DNA of 43,039 nt, taken from NCBI GenBank assembly GCA_016209205.1, contig JACQWQ010000179.1, positions 1-43,039 on the forward strand, in the 5' to 3' direction. Under the pieces are notes generated by a model. That model made no database searches. It was not told where the DNA came from and worked only from the letters and a program-made list of their open reading frames with translations. The position numbers and the translations under genes are program-made. Source of the DNA: Chloroflexota bacterium. Its GTDB lineage: Bacteria; Chloroflexota; Anaerolineae; UBA4142; SHND01. The number at the start of each line of letters is the position of its first letter. The first letter of the stretch is position 1. Shown one piece after another: positions 31,464-39,611 of the stretch.

Positions 31464-32432
31464 CTAACCCGTGCGCCGATACCGCGTCACCCCCCCCTCC
31501 AATCGTTCCGCGCGTCCCTCACCCACCAAAAACTCCAAATGCGCCAGCGTTTCCACCACTGCCATGCGCACATCCTCCGCGTTTTCCAATCGCTCGAAGG
31601 TTTTCAGTGCAATCTCGTACGCGCTGCATTCGCGTGCCGCGTTCCAGCACGCGTGCGCGCGTTCGGCGTGATGCACGCGCAATTCTTGAATCCGCGCCGC
31701 GACATTTTCAATCACCGCGCGGTGCCCCGTCAACGCGGTGCGCGCGTGCAGCGCATCTACTTTTTCCAGCGACGCGAGATAGCTCTTGAGCGGATTCGGG
31801 TCGGACTGGGGCCACAGTCCAATGTTCGGCGTAATCTTTGCCAGAATCATATCGCCCGCCAAAAGCAAACCATCGTTCGCGCTTTGCAACACCGCATGCC
31901 CGTCGGCATGTCCGGGCGTCCACACCACGCGATAGTGATGTTCTCCGACCAGAACGGTGTCGTTTTCATGCAGCGGCGTGAACTGCGGCAGCGGATGCGT
32001 CCAGCGAATCAATTGGCGCGAGCGTTCTTGGATATTCGCCACCACGCGCGACGGAACGCCGTGTTGCGCAAAAAACGCGCTCAACGCTTCGACATGCGCC
32101 GCGTCATCGCGCCAAATCACCGGCACCGTTTCAATTTCGCGGTCGAGCGCGTACACCGGCGCATTGGACAAATTTTGAAAATACCCTGCCAGCCCAAAAT
32201 GGTCGGGGTGCGTGTGCGTCAAAATGATGCGGCGAATATCGCGCGGGGAGATTTGCAAAACATCGAACACGTGCATCCACGCGTTCAAGCCGGGTTCATC
32301 GTGCAAGCCGGTGTCGAGGAGCGTCCAACCATTGTTTTCGCGGAACAGATAACAATTGACATACTTTAGCGGAAACGGAACGGGGATACGAACTTGAAAA
32401 ATATCTTGCGTAATTGGATGAATCAGCGTCAT
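31464..32432 (-). CDS. metallo-beta-lactamase-fold hydrolase
   Basis: A 322-residue protein from the ATG at 32432. The zinc motif LTHTHPDHFG (His73, His75, Asp77, His78) is intact, with VVWTPGHADGHAVL for the next His, LLAGDMILAKITPNIGLWP for the bridging Asp and ALTGHRAVI for the last His. PFPLKYVNCYLF and WTLLDTG mark the N-terminal strand. It resembles the glyoxalase-II-like/LACTB2-like branch with an added C-terminal helical domain. Its start is eight bases from the stop of the V4R gene, so both belong to one operon. Substrate unknown; thioester or lactone hydrolysis is the common theme. Confidence 0.88.
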   Translation of the reverse strand: MTLIHPITQDIFQVRIPVPFPLKYVNCYLFRENNGWTLLDTGLHDEPGLNAWMHVFDVLQISPRDIRRIILTHTHPDHFGLAGYFQNLSNAPVYALDREIETVPVIWRDDAAHVEALSAFFAQHGVPSRVVANIQERSRQLIRWTHPLPQFTPLHENDTVLVGEHHYRVVWTPGHADGHAVLQSANDGLLLAGDMILAKITPNIGLWPQSDPNPLKSYLASLEKVDALHARTALTGHRAVIENVAARIQELRVHHAERAHACWNAARECSAYEIALKTFERLENAEDVRMAVVETLAHLEFLVGEGRAERLEGGVTRYRRTG

Positions 32433-32439
32433 GGCTGAA

Positions 32440-32949
32440 TTATACCGCGCCTTGAATGAGGATGCGGCATTGCGGGTCGCCCATCGCGATACATTCCACT
32501 TCGTGCGATTCGACCGCACATTCAAAAATGCCGCTTGCCAAACCCGCGAACACGCCGCGAATCAAATGACACACGCCGTGTTTTGAGGGACCGTGCGCGA
32601 TGGCGAACGGCGAACTCGCGACGGTGATTTCCAAAACGCGCGCGCTCACATCTAAACGCGCGATTTCAATTTTGCCCCAACCGATTTCCGCGCCCATGCG
32701 CGCCATGAACTCGACCGACTGCTGCGCGTCCAATCCAAACACATCGCGATATTTTTTCGCGCTCAAACTCCCGCCCGTGAATCCGCCGCGATGCATCGCC
32801 TGATGCGCATGCTCGCCAATTTTTTCTTCGACCGCTTTGTAGAACATGTCCACCGTTTCGGGGCGAATCAACAAATAGCGCACGCCTTTGTACAGCAGCG
32901 CGCCGCGTTCGGGGTCGAATTCGAGTTCGTCCAGAATGGAATTGTTCAT
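32440..32949 (-). CDS. V4R-domain (4-vinyl reductase-type) protein
   Basis: A 169-residue protein. YLLIRPETVDMFYKAVEEKIGEHA is the N-terminal part, HRGGFTGGSLSAKKY the middle, and HGVCHLIRGVFAGLASGIFE with VESHEVECIAMGDPQCRILI the characteristic V4R end with paired cysteines. V4R domains bind small hydrophobic or aromatic ligands, for example as the sensor half of XylR/DmpR. A free-standing V4R between hydantoinase B and a metallo-beta-lactamase-fold protein could be a ligand sensor or carrier for that operon. This is inference. Confidence 0.82.
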   Translation of the reverse strand: MNNSILDELEFDPERGALLYKGVRYLLIRPETVDMFYKAVEEKIGEHAHQAMHRGGFTGGSLSAKKYRDVFGLDAQQSVEFMARMGAEIGWGKIEIARLDVSARVLEITVASSPFAIAHGPSKHGVCHLIRGVFAGLASGIFECAVESHEVECIAMGDPQCRILIQGAV

Positions 32950-32956
32950 CTTAAAA

Positions 32957-33030
32957 TTGGACGCGGATGAACGCGGATGTACGCGGAAAAAGAAAACACA
33001 TCCGCGTTTATCCGCGCCAATCCGCGTCCG
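32957..33030. repeat. inverted array of ACGCGGAT units
   Basis: GACGCGGATGAACGCGGATG (from 32960) pairs with CATCCGCGTTTATCCGCG (from 32999), allowing one mismatch and a one-base gap. A further TCCGCGTCC follows. It fills the gap between the hydantoinase B stop and the V4R start and is likely transcribed. Confidence 0.8.
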
Positions 33031-33040
33031 AAAAAATCTC

Positions 33041-34816
33041 TTAACCTGCGCGCATTGCGCGCGTCTTCACGTCATCCACCGCGAGCGGTTCCGCTTCCAA
33101 TGCGACGCCGTATTCGCGTTCTGCGGACGCGAATGAAACTTTGCCATCGCGCACGTCGCGCAGAACGGCTTGCGGATCGCGATCGCGCGGCTCGCCATAA
33201 CCGCCGCCGCCGGGCAAGCGCAGGGAAACGACATCGCCTTTTTTCAATTTGTCGAGTCCTTTGGATTTCAGCGGACGTTCGTCGGGCGAATCGGGATTCA
33301 AAATAAATTTTCCTTTTGCCCCTTCTTTGCCGCCAAACAGACCGAACGCGCCGTACACTTGACGGTCGCCGTAGCGCGCAAAGGACATGTCGTCAATCAA
33401 CATGCGAATATCGCGCCGCAAACCCAACGCGCCGCGAAATTTTCCCGCGCCGCCGGTGTCGGAAATGAATTCGTAACATTCGACGCGCGCGGGAAATTCG
33501 AGTTCCACCGCTTCGACCGGCGTATTCAAAAAGCGCGCGAGGTGCGAGTCCTGCCCATCGCGCCCGTCTTTGCAAAAACGCGCGCCTGCCCCCCCCCCTT
33601 GAATGTCAATGTACACAAAACGTTTGCCCGATTCGTGCGCGGTTGCGCTATGATAACCGCTGAAACCACAGTTGGTGATTTGTCCGTGCGACCCCGCCAT
33701 GACGCGTTCCGGCAACGCCTGCGCGAGCGCGAGCAGCATCGCTTCCGTAATTTTTTGCGACGTTTGCGTACGCGCACCGCATGCGCGCGGCAAGCGTGGA
33801 TTCACCACCAACCCTTCACGCGCGCGCACTTCGAACGGACGATAGCAGCCGGAATTGGGCGCAACGTGCGGGTCCACCACCGCGATCAACGCGTAATACA
33901 CCGCCGCGTGTACGGTCGCCAACGGACAATTCACATTGCCCGGCACTTGTTCATCCGTGCCGTCGAAATCTACAATCGCGTGGTCGCCTTGTTTGTGAAT
34001 GTTGACTTGCAACTTGATGGGCTTGCTCGTCAAACCATCGTCGTCCACATAATCCACGCCGGTATATGTGCCGTCAGGAACTTTTTCCAAGCCCGCGCGA
34101 ATTCTTTTTTCGGAATAGTCCAACAGCGCGTCCGTGTGCAATTGCACGACAGCGGGCGTATAGCGTTCGAAAATTTCTCTTAATCTTCGCGCGCCGACAA
34201 AATTCGCGGACGCTTGCGCGCGAATATCGCCGAGCGTTTTATCGGGGACCCGAATGTTGTTGTTGAGAATACCGAACAGTTCCGCGTCCTCTTGCCCTTT
34301 TTTGTACAGCTTGACCATCGGAAAGCGCAGACCTTCTTGATAGATTTCGGTCAAGCCACCTTGCGTGCCGCCCGGCGCCGCGCCGCCCAAATCCGCATGA
34401 TGCGCCATTGAGCCGACAAACCCCACCAGTAGGGGCGCACCCTTGTGGTCGCCCTTTCCGCGCGAGGGATAAAACACGGGCGCGAACGTGACCAAATCCA
34501 TCACGTGCTGCCCGCCGTTGTACGGGTCGTTAAACACAATCACGTCGCCGTCGTTCAAGTCCTGATCGCGGAATTGCGCGCGCAGATGCCGCATCCCCAA
34601 TTCAAAACCGGTGAGCAGCATCGGCGCGTGGTGCGCCTGCGCGATGGTGTTGCCATTGCGGTCGAATACCGCGCACGAAATGTCTTTGATTTCTTTGATG
34701 ACCGTCGAGCGCGCCGTGCGAATCAACGTGTGTCCCATCTCGTCCGCGATTTGTTCCATCGCGTAACGGAGGACTTGCATCAATACAGGGTCGGCGGTTG
34801 TTTTTTTCTTTGGCAT
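33041..34816 (-). CDS. hydantoinase B / 5-oxoprolinase (HyuB) family subunit
   Basis: A 591-residue HyuB-type protein. DPVLMQVLRYAMEQIADEMGHTLIRTARSTVIKEIKDISCAVFD starts it, followed by HHAPMLLTGFELGMRHL, DVIVFNDPYNGGQHVMD, LVGFVGSMAHHADLGGAAPGG, the GHGQITNCGFSG-like SHGQITNCGFSGYHS, and LPGGGGYGEPRDRDP at the end. These enzymes are ATP-dependent amidohydrolases acting with HyuA on hydantoins, 5-oxoproline, or, in relatives, on acetone or acetophenone. Residues 121-130 (KGDHKGAPLL) come from an inserted repeat. A coding-strand run of ten G encodes glycines in DIQGGGAGARF. HyuA lies 6.4 kb upstream instead of adjacent. Confidence 0.9.
   Translation of the reverse strand: MPKKKTTADPVLMQVLRYAMEQIADEMGHTLIRTARSTVIKEIKDISCAVFDRNGNTIAQAHHAPMLLTGFELGMRHLRAQFRDQDLNDGDVIVFNDPYNGGQHVMDLVTFAPVFYPSRGKGDHKGAPLLVGFVGSMAHHADLGGAAPGGTQGGLTEIYQEGLRFPMVKLYKKGQEDAELFGILNNNIRVPDKTLGDIRAQASANFVGARRLREIFERYTPAVVQLHTDALLDYSEKRIRAGLEKVPDGTYTGVDYVDDDGLTSKPIKLQVNIHKQGDHAIVDFDGTDEQVPGNVNCPLATVHAAVYYALIAVVDPHVAPNSGCYRPFEVRAREGLVVNPRLPRACGARTQTSQKITEAMLLALAQALPERVMAGSHGQITNCGFSGYHSATAHESGKRFVYIDIQGGGAGARFCKDGRDGQDSHLARFLNTPVEAVELEFPARVECYEFISDTGGAGKFRGALGLRRDIRMLIDDMSFARYGDRQVYGAFGLFGGKEGAKGKFILNPDSPDERPLKSKGLDKLKKGDVVSLRLPGGGGYGEPRDRDPQAVLRDVRDGKVSFASAEREYGVALEAEPLAVDDVKTRAMRAG
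34429..34454. repeat. 26-bp repeat inside hydantoinase B, identical to 39723-39748
   Basis: The stretch starting GTAGGGGCGCACCCTTG is exactly repeated at 39723-39748 in a noncoding gap. In the gene it encodes GDHKGAPLL in frame within a segment where relatives pass directly from FYPSRG-like residues to LVGFV. It looks like a repeat insertion tolerated in a loop. Confidence 0.8.
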
Positions 34817-34838
34817 ATCATCCTCTATGGTTGCGTGA

Positions 34839-34860
34839 TATAATTTGAGTGGAGGCGCTT
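34839..34860 (+). promoter_or_regulatory. conserved leader of module 1 (-10 TATAAT plus GGAGGCGC ribosome site)
   Basis: TATAAT at 34839-34844 is followed almost directly by GGAGG (34851-34855) and the ATG at 34861, so the leader would be very short. The context GTTGCGTGATATAATTTGA closely matches GTTGCATGATATAGTTTGA at module 2. Confidence 0.55.
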
Positions 34861-35316
34861 ATGAAAGTTGTGACGATTAGAGAACACTCGTCTTTGTACA
34901 GTACAGAGCCAGCTCTGACGATTGAATCGGTTATTGGCGAAGTTCAAGAGACGAACGAACCCTTGATTTTGGTGCGCGATGATAAACCCGTCGTGGCGGT
35001 GATTCCATTTTCAGATTATGAGCGCTTTACTCGGTGGCGCGAGACTGAGATGCCGCCGCGCGAGGCGGCGGATAATGGTTTTGAACGGGAACATGCCGCA
35101 TTTCAGCGCCTCAAGCCGGATTTATTGAAAACGCATTACGGACTGTATGTTGCAATTCACAATGAACAGCTTGCCGATGCCGACTCGAGTGATAGTGAGC
35201 TCGCAAAGCGAATTTATGCCAAACACCTCTTTCCTGTTGACATCGAATTGGTGAGTAACGAGCTACAAAGCTTTGAGAATCCATCACCGGAAGAGGTTTG
35301 GGATGTATCACTTTGA
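34861..35316 (+). CDS. Phd-like/DUF5678 fusion protein, module 1
   Basis: A 151-residue protein from the ATG at 34861, with GGAGG six bases upstream. Residues 1-60 read as a Phd/YefM-type antitoxin fold (PLILVRDDKPVVAVIPFSDYERF). After a charged linker, FEREHAAFQRLKPDLLKTHYGLYVAIHNEQLADADSSDSELAKRIYAKH is a DUF5678-type segment. No toxin follows; instead its last 14 bases overlap a retropepsin-like protease gene. A second copy of the same gene pair lies at 40407-41196. The Phd part may bind DNA and autoregulate, and the protease could process it or a shared target. Function unknown. Confidence 0.75.
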   Translation: MKVVTIREHSSLYSTEPALTIESVIGEVQETNEPLILVRDDKPVVAVIPFSDYERFTRWRETEMPPREAADNGFEREHAAFQRLKPDLLKTHYGLYVAIHNEQLADADSSDSELAKRIYAKHLFPVDIELVSNELQSFENPSPEEVWDVSL

Positions 35317-35677
35317 CAATACATCGAAACCACCTGCGCCTTATCTCGAGGTTTTTGTTCGCCATCCTCAAACGCGCGCCGAATTTAAGGTTGCCGCGAA
35401 ATTGGATACTGGCGCATCCAAAAGTGCGATTCCAGCCGCTATTGCCGTGGCGTTGAATTTGGAAACGATGGGCAAGCTCATGGTGCAAGGTTTCAATCAA
35501 GTGTCCGACAAGTATCCTGTTCACTATGTCGAGCTTGAGGTCGCAGACCTTAAATTGCCCATGTTTCCAGTCATTGCTCTCCCGCGTAAAGACATACTCT
35601 TGGGACGCGACATCCTCAATCACTTTATCATTACGCTCGACGGCAAAGCGCTCACCTTTGACATACGTGACCCGTAA
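35303..35677 (+). CDS. retropepsin-like (clan AA) aspartic protease, module 1
   Basis: A 124-residue protein from the ATG at 35303, preceded by GAAGAGG; a longer in-frame opening at 35273 is less likely. VAAKLDTGASKSAIPAAIA is the DTGA catalytic motif of retroviral-type aspartic proteases, and ALPRKDILLGRDILNHFIITLDGKALTFDI is the conserved second half (LLGRDILN). One DTG per chain means it must act as a dimer. No membrane span is seen. It overlaps the Phd/DUF5678 gene and so is co-translated with it. Substrate unknown. Confidence 0.85.
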   Translation: MYHFDNTSKPPAPYLEVFVRHPQTRAEFKVAAKLDTGASKSAIPAAIAVALNLETMGKLMVQGFNQVSDKYPVHYVELEVADLKLPMFPVIALPRKDILLGRDILNHFIITLDGKALTFDIRDP

Positions 35678-35683
35678 CGCCGC

Positions 35684-36382
35684 ATGGAACACAAGCCGCT
35701 CGTTCTCGTCGTGGACGATGAACCGGGCATCCTCGACATCGCGCAGATGTATTTGACCCGCGAAGGGTTCCGCGTCGCGTTCGCCCGCGATGGACAAGCC
35801 GCGCTGGATGCCGTCGCCCAAGAAACTCCCGCGCTCGTTATCCTCGACTTGATGCTGCCCCAAATAGACGGTTGGCAAGTTTGTCGTCAACTCCGCCGCG
35901 CGTCCAACATTCCCATCATCATGCTCACCGCGCGCGATGAGGACGTGGACAAAATCGTCGGTTTGGAGCTCGGCGCCGACGACTATATCACTAAACCGTT
36001 CAATCCACGCGAATTGACGGCGCGGGTCAAAGCCGTATTGCGCCGCGCCGCCGCGTCGGCAAATACTACCGCGCCGCCGCTTGTGCGCGTCGGCAGCTTG
36101 TCGCTCGATCGCGTCAGTCATCGCGCGCAGGTTCACGCGCAGCCGCTCGAGCTCACGCCCCGCGAATTCGACTTGATGTGGACGCTCGCAAACAACGTCG
36201 GCAAAGTTTTCGAACGCGAGCAGCTGCTCGAGCAGGCGTGGGGTTATGATTTCCCCGGCGGCACGCGCACGGTGGACATGCACATCGCGCAATTGCGCCG
36301 CAAACTCGCCGCCGCCCACGCGGACGATGTGACCATCACGACTTTACAGCGCGTGGGCTATCGTTTGGATATCCAGACCTGA
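35684..36382 (+). CDS. OmpR/PhoB-family response regulator
   Basis: A 232-residue regulator. The receiver has VVDDEP (acidic pair at 11-12), the phosphoacceptor Asp55 (ALVILDLMLPQIDG) and Lys104 in DYITKPFNP. The winged helix follows: LELTPREFDLMWTLANNVGKVFEREQLLEQAWGYDFPGGTRTVDMHIAQLRRKL. It begins six bases after the protease stop. Its last residues (QT) and stop codon are provided by a palindromic repeat (36375-36440) that separates it from its kinase. Confidence 0.96.
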   Translation: MEHKPLVLVVDDEPGILDIAQMYLTREGFRVAFARDGQAALDAVAQETPALVILDLMLPQIDGWQVCRQLRRASNIPIIMLTARDEDVDKIVGLELGADDYITKPFNPRELTARVKAVLRRAAASANTTAPPLVRVGSLSLDRVSHRAQVHAQPLELTPREFDLMWTLANNVGKVFEREQLLEQAWGYDFPGGTRTVDMHIAQLRRKLAAAHADDVTITTLQRVGYRLDIQT

Positions 36383-36440
36383 CAGGTTTTCGCCGCGACC
36401 GTCAAATTCCACACGGATGTGTTGGAAACCTGTCAGGTCT
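36375..36440. repeat. inverted-repeat element (AGACCTGACAGG family), copy B
   Basis: AGACCTGACAGGTTT (36375-36389) and its exact reverse complement (36426-36440) bracket a 36-base centre. The stop codon of the response regulator is inside the left arm, as in copy A at 24199. Confidence 0.85.
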
Positions 36441-36447
36441 TGTTCAA

Positions 36448-37845
36448 ATGTTAAAGAGTTATCGCGCGCGTTTGCTCCTCGCGTTTCTCGGCGCGATTCT
36501 GGCTTCCCTCGCGCTCTTTGCCGCGTTGACGCTCACGCAATTCGTCAACTATAGCCGTCAAACTCGGCTTGAAGAACTGCATCTACGGCTCAAATTGACG
36601 AGCACGTGGGTCGAACCCCTTGCGCCGCAAACCAAGGATGCGCTGCATAATGTCAGCGCCGACTGGGGCGCGGCGTTGTTTCTGATTTACGGCGACGCGA
36701 CGCGCGCGCGTTTTTACGCCACCGATGGTTACGCGATTCCCGACGCCGATGCGGGACGCATCAAAGGTATTCTCGACCGCGAACTTGTACAGCCGCGCGC
36801 CGCGCAGTTCGACAGCGGCGACCTCGTCATTGTCACGCAGCCCGTCATCACCGCCGACCAAACCCCTGCCTTGCTCGCGGCAGTGCTGCCCGCCGCGAAT
36901 TTGACCGCCGGCTGGCGGCGGCTGCTCGATGCGATGCTGTACGCCGCGCTGTTTGGCGTAATTCTTTCGCTGCTGCTCGCGCTAATTTTTTCGCGTTCGC
37001 TCGCGCGTCCCGTCACGCGCCTCATCGCCGCATCAGAGCGCATCGCGCAAGGCGTGTATGACGACCCGCCGCTCCCCGCCGACGCGAACGAATTGGGACG
37101 CTTGACCCGCGCGTTCAATGCGATGCGCGAACGCGTGCGCCAAGCCCAACAGCAGCAGCGCGATTTTTTGACGAACGTTTCGCACGACCTCAAAACGCCG
37201 CTCGCCATCGCGCAGGGTTACGCCAGCGCGCTCGCCGACGGCGCCGCCGACGACGAGGATTCGCGTCAACGCGCGTTCGCGGGAATTCAACGCGAGACGG
37301 AACGCATGACGCAGCTCATTGCCGCGCTGCTCGAACTCGCGCGCCTCGAAGCGGGCTTGACCCCATTCAAGTTTGTCGCATTGGACATGACAACTTTAGC
37401 GCGCCAAGTTCTCACCGATTTGGCGCCGCAAGCGCAAGCACAAGAGCTCAAGTTGCTTGACGAACTGCCCGCCGCATTGCCCGCCATTCCAATTGATGCG
37501 CTGCAAATGGAGCGCGTGCTGGTGAATCTGTTGGACAATGCTTTGCGCTTGACGCCGCGCGGCGGCGCGATTCGCGTCGGCGGCGCGGTTCAGGCGGAAA
37601 ACCAAATTGCGTTGTGGGTGCAGGACAGCGGTCCCGGAATCGCGCCCACGGCATTGCCTCACATCTTTGACCGTTTTTACCAAGCCGATGCGGCGCGTTC
37701 GCCCCAACGCGCAGGCAGCGGTTTAGGTTTGACGATTGCGCGCGAAATCGTGATGCGTCACGGCGGCGAACTGAGCGTCGCGAATGAAAGCGGTCACGGC
37801 GCGCGCTTTACCATTCTCCTCCCCAGCTCCCGTGCGGGCGAATAA
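36448..37845 (+). CDS. sensor histidine kinase (HAMP-HisKA-HATPase)
   Basis: A 465-residue kinase. Membrane spans lie at about 8-30 and 160-183, enclosing an extracytoplasmic sensor of roughly 130 residues. A HAMP linker (SRSLARPVTRLIAASERIAQGVYDD) follows, then the phospho-His246 in FLTNVSHDLKTPLAIAQGYAS. The ATPase domain has MERVLVNLLDNALRLTPRGG, VQDSGPGIAP, IFDRFYQ and GSGLGLTIAREIV. Partner of the OmpR-type regulator just upstream. Signal unknown. The stop codon merges with the first unit of the tandem hairpin array. Confidence 0.96.
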   Translation: MLKSYRARLLLAFLGAILASLALFAALTLTQFVNYSRQTRLEELHLRLKLTSTWVEPLAPQTKDALHNVSADWGAALFLIYGDATRARFYATDGYAIPDADAGRIKGILDRELVQPRAAQFDSGDLVIVTQPVITADQTPALLAAVLPAANLTAGWRRLLDAMLYAALFGVILSLLLALIFSRSLARPVTRLIAASERIAQGVYDDPPLPADANELGRLTRAFNAMRERVRQAQQQQRDFLTNVSHDLKTPLAIAQGYASALADGAADDEDSRQRAFAGIQRETERMTQLIAALLELARLEAGLTPFKFVALDMTTLARQVLTDLAPQAQAQELKLLDELPAALPAIPIDALQMERVLVNLLDNALRLTPRGGAIRVGGAVQAENQIALWVQDSGPGIAPTALPHIFDRFYQADAARSPQRAGSGLGLTIAREIVMRHGGELSVANESGHGARFTILLPSSRAGE

Positions 37846-38178
37846 ATTCGCGCCAACACCTACACGAAACCTGCCTTCGCAGGTTATTGCCAGTCTGCGG
37901 AGGCAGACTTGGCGTCTTTGTTGCTGCGGTTTCTAACCGCAATTCATTCAGGCAATTCAATTCGCGCCAACACATACACGAAACCTGCCTTCGCAGGTTA
38001 AACTCCCCAGTCTGCGGAGGCAGACTTGGCGTCTTTGTTGCTGCGGTTTCTAACCGCCCGCAATTCATTCAGGCAATTCAATTCGCGCCAACACCTACAC
38101 GAAACCTGCCTTCGCAGGTTGAACTCCCCAGTCTGCGGAGGCAGACTTGGCGTCTTTGTTGCTGCGGTTTCTAACCGC
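37845..38178. repeat. three tandem copies of a triple-hairpin unit
   Basis: Units begin at 37845, 37959 and 38080 (114, 121 and about 99 bases, the last one ending after the third hairpin). Each has the same three stems: AACCTGC-CTTC-GCAGGTT, AGTCTGC-GGAG-GCAGACT and GCGGTT-TCT-AACCGC. In copy 1 these are at 37868-37885, 37892-37909 and 37926-37940. UUCG/GGAG-type tetraloop-like centres make stable RNA folds likely if transcribed. A reading frame through it exists but only mirrors the repeat. Confidence 0.92.
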
Positions 38179-38309
38179 TCAAACCCCTTTACAACCCCTT
38201 TACAAATCCCTTACCAGAACCTGGTGAGTCGGTAACACGCGCCTGCTACGATTCTGTGCAGATAACACCCTCGCCTACGCGCGAGCAAAAAACAAAAGGA
38301 GTCAAAACT

Positions 38310-39611
38310 ATGAACACCATTCTTCGCGCAGGATTCGCGGCGCTGGTTCTGGCAATCACATTCTTGCTGACCGCCGGAAACTCGGGCGCAGATTTTTCGC
38401 GTGACGCGAACATTGCGCGCGCGGCAAACCGCGCGCTTCGCCATCACATCTTTGTGGACGGGCCCAATCCCCTCTGTTCCGACGACAACCCCGGGACCAA
38501 GAATCGTCCGCTCTGCACCATCCAAGTCGCCGCAGACCGTAGCGCGCCCGGTTCAATAATTCACGTCCGCGAGGGCGTCTATCCCGAAATGGTGCGCGTT
38601 CACATCTCGGGCGCGCCCGGCGCGCCGATTCGCTTTGTCACCGACAACCAAGGCCACGTCGTGATTGATTCCCCCCGCGAAGCGGGTTTCGACCTCGTGA
38701 ATGTGACGCACATCAAGATTGGCGGTTTTGAAATTACCGGCGCGTGGATGCCAGAGACAGCGACGGCGAACGCCGCAGAACTGGGGCGTCCCGCGCACGG
38801 CGGCGGCATTCGCGCGGTGCGCGTCCACAAGAGCGTCTTTGCGCGCAACGTCATTCACGACAATGACGCCGGGATATGGCTCGCCGAAAGCAACGCCAAC
38901 AAAATCCACAATAACGTGCTTTACCAAAACGGCGAGGCGTCTGTGCGCGTCAAACGCGGACATCACAACCGCATCTACAACAACCTGATTTTCAACAATG
39001 GCACGCGCGAACGCTGGGGCATCACCTTTTACTGCGCGCTCGGGACAAAGGTCTATCACAATACAGTCATCGAGCCGAGCGGCGGCGCAATTTACATCTA
39101 CGAAGGCACTGCTAATCTCACCGGCACCCCACCGGGCGATCCAGGTTTTTGCATCCCCAGCAACGATACGCAAGTGTATGACAATCTCGGCGTCGTCATC
39201 GGCAAGCTTGCGGGTGAAACCGCGCCGCTCGTCATTGGCAGCAGCACCACGACCGACCGCCCCGACATTCTCGAACAGTTATACGGACCGCTGACCAATC
39301 AATATCACCACAATCTTTTCTACAACCGCTTTTTTGAAGCGGACGTGGTGAGCTGGGGTGATTTCGCCGAGCGTCTCACGTTTGCGTACTATGACCTGTT
39401 GAACCTCGCCGAATTTCAACAGAAAGCTCCGGGCTATGGCGCGGACTCGTTGACCGACAATCCATTGTTCGAGGACCCGCTCCACAACAACTTTAAGCTC
39501 GCCGAGAACAGTCCCGCCAAAGGACAAGCTTCGGATGACAGCGATCTGGGCGTAAATTTCCAAACACTGCCCGCCGTCAACTATGACGCGCTGCCCAGTT
39601 TCTGGGAATGA
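38310..39611 (+). CDS. secreted right-handed beta-helix protein (NosD/pectate-lyase-like fold)
   Basis: A 433-residue protein from the ATG at 38310 with AAAGGAG upstream. MNTILRAGFAALVLAITFLL then TAGNSGA is a signal peptide. FVDGPNPLCSDDNPGTKNRPLCTIQVAADRSAPGSIIHVREGVYPE is the DUF1565-like entry of a beta-helix. It is followed by solenoid turns (NVIHDNDAGIWLAESNANKIHNNVLYQNGEASVRVKRGHHNRIYNNLIFNNG). A C-terminal DNPLFEDPLHNNFKLAENSPAKGQA is usual for polysaccharide-active or structural family members. No catalytic residues can be named. The two-component system upstream may control it. Confidence 0.85.
   Translation: MNTILRAGFAALVLAITFLLTAGNSGADFSRDANIARAANRALRHHIFVDGPNPLCSDDNPGTKNRPLCTIQVAADRSAPGSIIHVREGVYPEMVRVHISGAPGAPIRFVTDNQGHVVIDSPREAGFDLVNVTHIKIGGFEITGAWMPETATANAAELGRPAHGGGIRAVRVHKSVFARNVIHDNDAGIWLAESNANKIHNNVLYQNGEASVRVKRGHHNRIYNNLIFNNGTRERWGITFYCALGTKVYHNTVIEPSGGAIYIYEGTANLTGTPPGDPGFCIPSNDTQVYDNLGVVIGKLAGETAPLVIGSSTTTDRPDILEQLYGPLTNQYHHNLFYNRFFEADVVSWGDFAERLTFAYYDLLNLAEFQQKAPGYGADSLTDNPLFEDPLHNNFKLAENSPAKGQASDDSDLGVNFQTLPAVNYDALPSFWE

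Noticed and set aside
32433-32445. TATAAT just before the metallo-beta-lactamase-fold gene as a promoter for a leaderless mRNA
   Set aside because: The hexamer includes the stop codon of the upstream gene, has no -35, and the genes are tightly coupled.
37887-38174. Reading frame encoding repeated PVCGGRLGVFVAAVSNR peptides
   Set aside because: It is only the translation of the tandem triple-hairpin DNA repeat; no ribosome site, and the peptide repeats follow the hairpin unit exactly.
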